Shown here: in pieces, positions 56,935-64,000 of the stretch
How positions within the stretch are numbered: position 1 is the stretch's first letter
Layout of the letters: each line of letters opens with the position of its first letter
Assembly: GCA_036417435.1 (NCBI GenBank)
Contig: CM070899.1
Location: forward strand, 2,919,001 to 2,983,000
Origin: Inia geoffrensis
Lineage: Eukaryota > Chordata > Mammalia > Artiodactyla > Iniidae
Length of the DNA: 64,000 nucleotides
Direction of reading: 5' to 3'
Made by a program: the position numbers and the translations under genes
Notes under the pieces: generated by a model
Seen by the model: the letters and a program-made list of their open reading frames with translations, nothing else
What the model was told of the DNA's origin: nothing
Databases searched by the model: none

Positions 56935-57085
56935 CCTCATAATCATCTCACTTGATCCTCACTACTGCCCCGTGGGAGGTTCCATCATCTCTGTTTTAGA
57001 GATGAGAACAGTGAGGCCCAGAGAGGGGAAATAACCCACCCAGGGTCACACAGCCCCTGAGTGGTGGAGCTGAGATCTGAGTGCA
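56935..57085 (-). mobile_element. MIR SINE, reverse orientation
   Basis: 'CTCATAATCATCTCACTTGATCC', 'TTTTAGAGATGAGAACAGTGAGGCCC', 'GGTCACACAGCCCCTGAGTGG' and 'GGAGCTGAGATCTGA' are MIR read in reverse. One of the best preserved MIR copies in the window. Confidence 0.85.
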
Positions 57086-60000
57086 GCTGCGGGAGCCTGG
57101 GCCTCCTGCTCTCACATCATAGCAGCTGCACCAGTGAGCCCAGTTCTAGGACAGACTCACGACTTAGCAAGTACACATGGCACCAAAGCAGGCACTTTCA
57201 CTTGGGCTTGTCTGCATTCGTGGCCCCTGACAACCCTGTGACGGCTCCTGGGGCCTCAGGGATGGCACTTAAGAGCCCCACCGTGAGCCCCGGACTCCTC
57301 TCTCCCACCCAGGCCCTGATGGAGCTGCACTGGGATGTCTGTCCTCCTCCACGGAGGTCGCCCTGTGACCACTTCCTTGTTCCTGATCACGGGAGGCCTG
57401 GTCTCGGGGTCTCTGAGCCCTGGGCAGGTGGCTCCCTGCAGAGTCCGTTCTGTGGGGTCCTGGACCGAATTGCTGCGGCTGAAAAGAAAAGGGTTTCGTG
57501 GATCTTTAAGTCTCTGGGCGTTTTGTAGGAGCAGACGCCTTTGTCAGCATCATCACCTTCTTTTCCAGGCCGCATGGCTGAAGCTTGCACCTGGCCAGGC
57601 CCCAAGGCCCAGATCTGATGCGCTCTCTGGGTGGCCCTGTCCCGAGCCCCAATTTCTGCGCAGCCGTGCTGAACAGTGCTGGACGAGGCTGGGTCCTGTG
57701 TCAGGCCTGCCCCAGCTGAGCAGTCTTTCTGGCCCCAGGGATCACGGGTTTCTCTGAAGCCAGGAAGGCCACCCAGCCCCTCCCAGTGGAAAGTGCCAGA
57801 GTGTTATCATCAGCCCCGGGGGCAAACACCCTACCCCCCCACAACTGGCTCAGGAGCCACTGGATAAGTACCAACTTCCCCTCCTCTGATCGGCCATCCC
57901 AAGATGTGTGATACACGATTTCTCAGCGACCCCAGCAGACTGAGCCCGGGAGCCTGCACGGGTGACCAGCTCCATCACTCTGCCTGCGCCGGCTGCGTCC
58001 AGGCTCCTCCTTGCCTCCCGGGATCTGCTCAGATGAACTTCTTGGACCCAAGTTCTTATTCACTCTCTGCTTTCCGGGCACTTGACGGGCCGTGGGACCT
58101 CTCAGAGCCCCAACTTCCTCACCCGCAGGGGGGCATAAGAGACCTTATGGCCACCTCAGGAGGTTTGGGAACTGACCCCAGTGTGGCCTGGGCTGTGACC
58201 ACAGGGCTCCGGGCCCTGCAGACTCCAGGGAGGGGGACTTCCCTGGACGCAGGCCAGTCGTGTCTGCTTATGCTGGGCACGGTGAGCGGACGGGGCCGTG
58301 GCAACGGTGGCAGCTTGGGGACGCGGGCAGCTGGCGCACAGGGCCCTGCTTTGCTCACGGCGACTCCGGGTTAGGAAGGCCTGTGGCACCTGCAGCCCCG
58401 CGGTGCGGCCTGGTCCAGACGTCGGCTCGGCCCTGACGCCCAGCTCTGGGAAGAAGTCGTTGACTCAGAGAGCGGAGGGATGCAGGCCCGAGTCTGCAAG
58501 GAGGAGAGTTCTGCGGGAAATCTCACAGGCTTTCCTCCAGGCCCTGCAGGGACCTGCAGTCCTGGCCATGCCACCAGGGAGGGGAGTTCTCTGGGGCCGA
58601 GAGAGGCTGGGACAGTGTTGTACAGCAGCCTTGGAGCCGAAGGCACTAAAAATAGCTGGGGCCTTGCCCCTGAAGCCACTCCACCTGGCCGCGCGGCAGG
58701 TGGGGGGTTGGGAATAGGCTCCCAGCATGGCGGGCATGGGGAGCCTCCACCTCACAGGGGGGGCTCACCCTCCAGCTGCAGCCAAGGATGAGCCCGGCGG
58801 TGGGACCCTAGGTCCTGGAGCTGAGCTGCAGGGGGAACGAGGGAGGGGGGATCCGCCACCCTCAGGGACCCTTGTCCGGCAGGGCCTGGGAAGCAGGCCC
58901 CATATGATGAAGGGACAGGCCACCCCAGCTTGAGGGCCAACCACAGTCCCTGCAGCCCCAAGGCAACGCCCTGGACTTCAGAGCCAGAGCTGGGGGTCTC
59001 TGGTCCCTGTGTGACACTCTCGGGGTGCAGTGTCCTCTCCTGCACTCAGGGACCGTGAGTCTGCCCTCACAGGGGGACGGGAATGGGGGGGGCACAGGGA
59101 GCGGGCGGCTCAGAGGGGCCAGCGAGGACCCAGTCCCCTTTGGGCTACATTTCCGGGGCCAGGGCGGGGAAGGTGGACGTGAGCTGGGCCAGCAGATGGG
59201 CGAGCTGGGCATGAGCATCTCAGTCCCCCGCACAGAGGGGACAGAGGCCGGGCCCCCAGCCCCGGGCCGCCAGGCCCGCCCTGTGTTCCCGCATGGCTGA
59301 TAAGAATAAGTTGCCGCCGGATGGTATTTCAATCCAAAGTTTCTAAGAAGCAACGTGTTCTGCAGGCTAAAATGGTTCGGTCACCAAAATACAGCAGCCG
59401 GGGCGCCAGACGTCCGGGGTAGAAGGCTGGCCTACAGTCTTTGCCGTCCAGCTCATGTCTTCAAAATATCGCATCTCGTGGACTATTCCTGGCGTGGCCA
59501 GAGGGTACAGGGTTTGCGGTCGGCTTCCTTTTTCTTAGTAAGTGTGAGCAGCCGGCTCCCAGGCTGGGCTCGCGGCGCTGCAGCGCCAGGCACCTGGGAG
59601 CAGGTGCTGTCCCCGTGCCCCCTCAAGAAGCCAGTGACTTGCAAGGCTAATCTGGTGTTGGAGAGAGTGACCACAGCCCAACCCTGTCCCTGACAAGACT
59701 GCTGCTCTCCCTCCAGGGTGGAGAATCCACTGAGCACCCACCACGGGCACCCCCCTCGTCAGGTCCCCTGCCGGGGCCACAGCATGCCACCTGTCACACA
59801 GGAAGCTCCCTGCCCAGCACAGCTGCCTGCAGGTGGGAGCACAAGCCCCAGGCTGCAGCCAGCAGGGGTGGACACCTGGCTGGGTGTGGAAGGACGGACA
59901 GGCTGGAGGGGAGGGCAGGGGAGGGGGCGGGAAAGCCAGCATTCCCCTGCCCATGGAGCCTCCCTGAGGGATAGCCTCCCTGTCCCCTCACTGATGGCAT

Positions 60001-62150
60001 CCTGCCAGCTGGGCAGGACAGGGGATAGAGCTGGCTCACCTTGGTCCTGGGCAGACTGTCGCCCCGCAGCCCCAAGCTGGCTAAGCAAACAGCCTCGCCC
60101 GCCTTCCCTGCCCCGGCGAAGGCCTTCTGAGCAGACCGGGGCCGGCTCTGGCCTCCAGGCGCGGCATGTATGCTTGGCTGCTGTCAGGAAGCATCAGTCT
60201 GGGGTAAAGGGCCCGGGGATGGGCAGGCGCCCCTTCTCTCGGGGCTCTTGGCGCAAGACTGCTGTCACCGCTCACCTCCTCGCCTGGTGCACAGGACGCC
60301 CTAAGAGGCAGTGGCCCTGCCTTGCTGGTGACTGAGCACGCTCCCTGCGGTGGTCCAGCCAGCCTGCTGGGATGGCTGCCCTCTCCCCGCCTCCTGCCCG
60401 GCTCGGTCCCCGGCTACCCAGCTCTGCGGGCACAGCAAGGGCCAGCCTCCGGGGCTTCCCCACCTCAGACCCATCTGAAGAGCCTGCTCCCCCCTTGGGT
60501 CATCCTCCCTTTGTGGGAAACACAAACCTCCCTCGCTCCCGGGGCGGGTTTACTCCCCACCGGCTCTCCTCCCAGGACAGGTCCCGATGGCGGGACCGCG
60601 TGCGGAGCAGCGCCCGCGTGCTGTGCACCCTCTTCCGCTGAAGCCTCCCCTGCCCCGGGAGCGAGGGAGGTTTGTGTTTGGAACCAGGGCCCAGTAGTGA
60701 GTCACTGCCTCCAGGCCCAGGATCTAGGCTGCAAACGCTGATGGTCCAAGCGGGATGGAGGGTCCTCGGGGTCACCAAGGGCACGGCGGCCCGCCGGAGG
60801 GGGGCACAGGGCGGGAGGTGCCGCTTGGGTTTCACCGGTGGCTCTTCTCCTCGGCCTCCGGGGCTGCCACCTGCACCTGATGTCCCTCGAGAGTGGACTG
60901 AGGGCCAGGACAGGGATCTGCGCCCAGAATTCTCCTGAAATCCCTGTGCCCGGCCCTGAGAGCCACCACAATGGCTTCTTGGGGACTTTGTACCCCAAGC
61001 CTGCTAGGGAGTCCTGGGAATGGCAATGTCCCCAAAGGCACTGTGCCCCCTTCCCACTCCCCCTACATGCACGCAGGCCCCGGACACCTCCATGGTTGCT
61101 TCTGGAAGTCCCTGGGGCCCAGGGCCTCAATGAGTTCACCCTCCAGTCAGGCAGCCCTCTGGAAGGCCGTGTTCACTGTGTGGGCCTCGCTTCACCTCCC
61201 CAGGGAACAGGCTGGGGCAGGCATCTCTGCTGAAACCATGCTTGACTGAGGGGCCTGAGCTGCCCCTCCGCTGCCTGGGCCAACAGGGAGGGCCCTTGCA
61301 CAGCTGGCCTCCCTGCCCGTGGAGCAGAAGCCTGACGGCCCCTCATCCTGGCAATTCTTTCCCCCAGACCGGGAGTCCCAGCTGGCCCTGCGGTGGCCCA
61401 GGTGGCTCTGGCCACGTGGACGGGACCTGAGTGCCGGGACCACGCCTGCCACTACCATCCAAGCCCTTGGCCAGGCCATCGCTGCTCCGTCCCACAGACG
61501 CCCTCTGCTCCAACCCGGGCCCGCCTTGGAGACCCAGCAGGCTTTTCTGCCCCATCCACGCTGCATCTACCCTGCCCCACGGCACTGACGGTTCCAGGGA
61601 TGGGGGAACTCAGAGGCCCGGAGAGGTGCCTGTCCTGATGGGTGTTGGCAGGGAGGGAGGCCTGGTGGGACAGCCTCCAGAGCACAGGCCCTGGGGTGAC
61701 CCGGGGCTGGGCTGCAATCCTGCCGCGGCACTTCCTGCTGCAGGATTCTCCAAACCCCCATCTCATCAACACATGGGAGAAATGACAGCTATTGGGAGGA
61801 GGAAGCCACGTGAGATGACTTACCAGTCACCGCGCAGGCTCAGAGGATGGGCTCAGGAGATGGACCGGAAGCAGGTGGCAGGAAGAGCCGGGGCCGTGCA
61901 GTCGTGCTGTTGAGGTGTCAGGGCCCAGGTGGCCGTGGCTCCAGCTCCAGTGTCCAGCCTCAGTGGCAGGGGTGGGTGCAGCCTGCAGCGTCTGTGGCCA
62001 GGAGCCAAGGCAGCGGGGTTCTCGTGGAAGTGCGTCTAGGTTGCGATGTGGGGGGCTGTCCCCGGCGGCGGGGCCTCCGGGCCTCCTTCTCATCCCTCCT
62101 CAGAGATTCTGTGGGCTTCCCCATCTTCTTTCCGGAGTCCTACATCATTT
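57086..62150. other. GC-rich single-copy DNA, no gene recognised
   Basis: About 5 kb with many overlapping frames (up to 205 codons, 59718-60335) on both strands, as expected by chance in GC-rich DNA. None has a domain, a long open frame standing out from its antisense shadow, or a clear exon pattern. Small CpG-richer patches lie at about 58270-58450 and 60540-60640. A MIR scrap in reverse is near 61590-61625. Confidence 0.4.
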
Positions 62151-62154
62151 AGTT

Positions 62155-64000
62155 ATCTAGCTGTTCCATCGGTATTCTGAGAGGTGGGCTAAAATCTCCA
62201 ACTGCAGTTATGGATTTGTGTCCTCCATCTAGCTGTCAGACTGCGTCATGCGTTTCGAAGCTGTTATTAGGTGCATACCCACTTATAACTTTATGTCTTC
62301 CTGATGAACTGACCCTTTTATCATTATGAACTGTCCCTCTTTGCCCCTAATAATATGCTTTGCCTTAAAGTTTATTTTGTGTGATATTAATATAATCTCT
62401 CCAGCTTTCCTAGGCTGCTTGCAAGGAATACCCACGTAATTGTGCTTCTCAGATATTGGAATATTTACAAATTGAAGGTTTGTGGCAACCCAGTGTTGTC
62501 AGATGATGGTCAGCATTCTTCTGGCAATAAGGCATTTTAAAATTAAGGTTATGTGCATTGTTTTCTAGACAATGCTATTGCACACTTAATAGACTGTAGT
62601 ATGTATAATGCGAATATAACTTTTATATGCACTGGAAAACCAAAACACTCCTGTGACTTGCCTTATTGCAATCTTAGTTTTATTGCAGTTGGTCTGGAAC
62701 TGAACCTGCAGTATCTCCGAGGTTGGTCTGTATCTCTTTTTCCACACTTTTACTTACAAACTATCTGTGCCTTTGTGTATAAAGCGTGTCTCTTGTAGAT
62801 GGCATAGAGTTGGATCTTGCTTTTTCATCTAGTACGACAACATTTACCTTGTAATTGGAGTTTTTATTCCATCTACATAGAATTTCGGTTGCAATTAGGT
62901 TAGATTTAGATCTGCCATTTTGCTGTTTGTTTTGTCTCATCTCTTTTGGTTCCTCTTTCCCTTCCATCGTTTGTGTTAATACAGTATTTCTTAGAATCCC
63001 ATAATTTTCCCATTGGATTTCCAGCTATATGTCTTTGCATATATTATTTTTCAGTGGTTGCTCTAGAGATTAAAGTACGCATTTTAACGTATCCCAGTCT
63101 ACATGGAATTAGTATTGGATTCCTTCAGGTAAAATAACAGCCACGTACCTCTCCATTCACTCTGCCATCTATGTTACATCTTTGTTATAAACACAACAAT
63201 ACAGTGTTAGCACTTTTGATTTAAATAGTAATGTCTTTTAAAGGAATTAAGAAAGCAGAAGTAATACAGCGTGCGAGTTCGTTTATTGCCTCTCGGCTCC
63301 AAATCTACCCTTCTTTGTCCTGCTTTGTGGAACTGGAGCTGGACCATGGAAATATCTTTTGCCTGCTGGACGATGCTCCAGCGTCGTCAGTAGAGGGCAC
63401 TAGAGGGCCACTGCAAGGCCATAGTCAAGCCACAGCTCCCCTTCCTGGTTCCCAGGTGCTTTTCACCCACCTGTGCAGCGCAGCAGCCAGCAGCTGGCAG
63501 GAGGCCCGCCAGTGCTCACTCTCCAACGAGTTTCCTGGGTAACCAGCGGGTCACTTCCTACGAACCACCTTCAGCCAGCACTGTCCTGTCCTGTTTCTTC
63601 ACCACTGCTAGGCTGCATATTCCATGGGGGGTGGTGTCTGAATTTCAGCCTTGTGGGGGCAGACATTCCACCTTCTCACTTTATCCCCCTGAGCACTAGA
63701 CAAAGCATCTGTTTTCTGCATTTGGTATTTCTGTAATCCTTAAAAGTTCTCTTTTACCCACTTTAGTAGTTAACCATCTCTTACCAATTTAAAATTGTTA
63801 ACATTTCCCTGTTCACATTATGAGTGGTTCCTGTCTTCTGGCTGGACATTGAGTGATACATCTAGTCTTTTACCCACATGTTTACCACTTCCACTGCCAT
63901 CCATTCCTACCCATAGATCAGAGGTGTCATCTGAGTTCATTTCCCTTTACCCTAAACAACTTGCTTCAGCATTTCTTATGGTGCAGATCTGCTTGCGACA
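62155..64000 (-). mobile_element. Old antisense LINE-1, split by a Tigger element and an unassigned segment, running off the window
   Basis: The plus strand reads the dispersed text known from antisense old L1: 'AGGTGGGCTAAAATCTCCAAC', 'TGTTATTAGGTGCATACCC', 'GACCCTTTTATCATTATG', 'AATATAATCTCTCCAGCTTTCC', then after the Tigger copy 'TGTCTCTTGTAGATGGCATAG', 'CAGTGGTTGCTCTAGAG', and at the edge 'CATTTCTTATGGTGCAGATCTGC'. Frames are broken throughout. The segment at about 63235-63740 does not fit L1 and is probably a separate, unassigned insertion. Confidence 0.7.
62422..62730 (+). mobile_element. Second Tigger1-like element, more strongly deleted
   Basis: Shares with the copy at 55973-56442 the strings 'TTGAAGGTTTGTGGC', 'GATGATGGTCAGCATT', 'TTAATAGACTGTAGTATG', 'ATATGCACTGGAAAACCAAAA' and a right end 'CTCCGAGGTTGGTCTG' followed by TA (62731-62732). 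The left end (about 62422-62455) is diverged. It sits inside the antisense L1, so it is younger than that L1. Confidence 0.8.

Noticed and set aside
60576..60641. Exon-like piece: pyrimidine-rich CTCTCCTCCCAG acceptor followed by an Arg-rich 21-codon frame and a TGA
   Set aside because: One acceptor-like string with a very short frame is expected by chance in 5 kb of GC-rich DNA. No upstream exon or protein family supports it.

Overview
This window reads as non-coding DNA from a mammalian nuclear genome, most likely a cetacean. The main evidence is a set of 15 tRNA-derived SINEs carrying the 'CTTCCCTGGTGGCGCAGTGGTT' type of head (A box / B box order), which is the CHR SINE superfamily of whales, hippos and ruminants. 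The GC-rich form seen here, with the 'CCATGGCCGCTGAGCCTGCG' type of body, is the one abundant in cetaceans. Cetartiodactyl-type LINE-1 3' ends, L2, MIR, MLT1, MER20 and Tigger fragments agree with this. I see no bacterial features (no operons, Shine-Dalgarno sites or CRISPR arrays), and none of the long open frames is a convincing protein gene.

Layout. Positions 1-36000 are AT-rich and crowded with retrotransposons: 13 of the 15 CHR SINEs and all the long sense L1 pieces (1-300, 6490-8088, 18486-21618, 24613-27358, 35206-35530). Several are nested and keep readable target-site duplications (TSDs), so insertion order can be worked out. Positions 35950-37000 form a dense CpG island with GC boxes, a 21-bp alternating GC tract, an 11-bp perfect inverted repeat of RFX-like half-sites and a good minus-strand splice donor. 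This is the one strong promoter candidate, best explained as a non-coding first exon of a gene running leftward, with any coding exons outside the window or unrecognised. Just right of it lies a degenerate CACA-rich tract (37010-37320).

Positions 37300-62150 are GC-rich and SINE-poor (two CHR SINEs). They hold old repeats (MIR, L2-like, MLT1 and other LTRs, hAT-type MER, an old L1 3' end and a Tigger1 deletion derivative), one 5'-truncated processed pseudogene of NOP53 (GLTSCR2/PICT1) on the minus strand, and AT-rich single-copy islands with homeodomain-type TAATTA sites that could be conserved enhancers. Positions 62155-64000 are an old antisense L1, itself split by a second Tigger1-like copy and by an unassigned segment.

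No genes here work together in a pathway. The biology in the window is one promoter region, its possible distal regulatory sequence, and a well-preserved record of retrotransposition. Repeat family names come from recalled consensus sequences and were not checked against a database; coordinates of old repeats are approximate.
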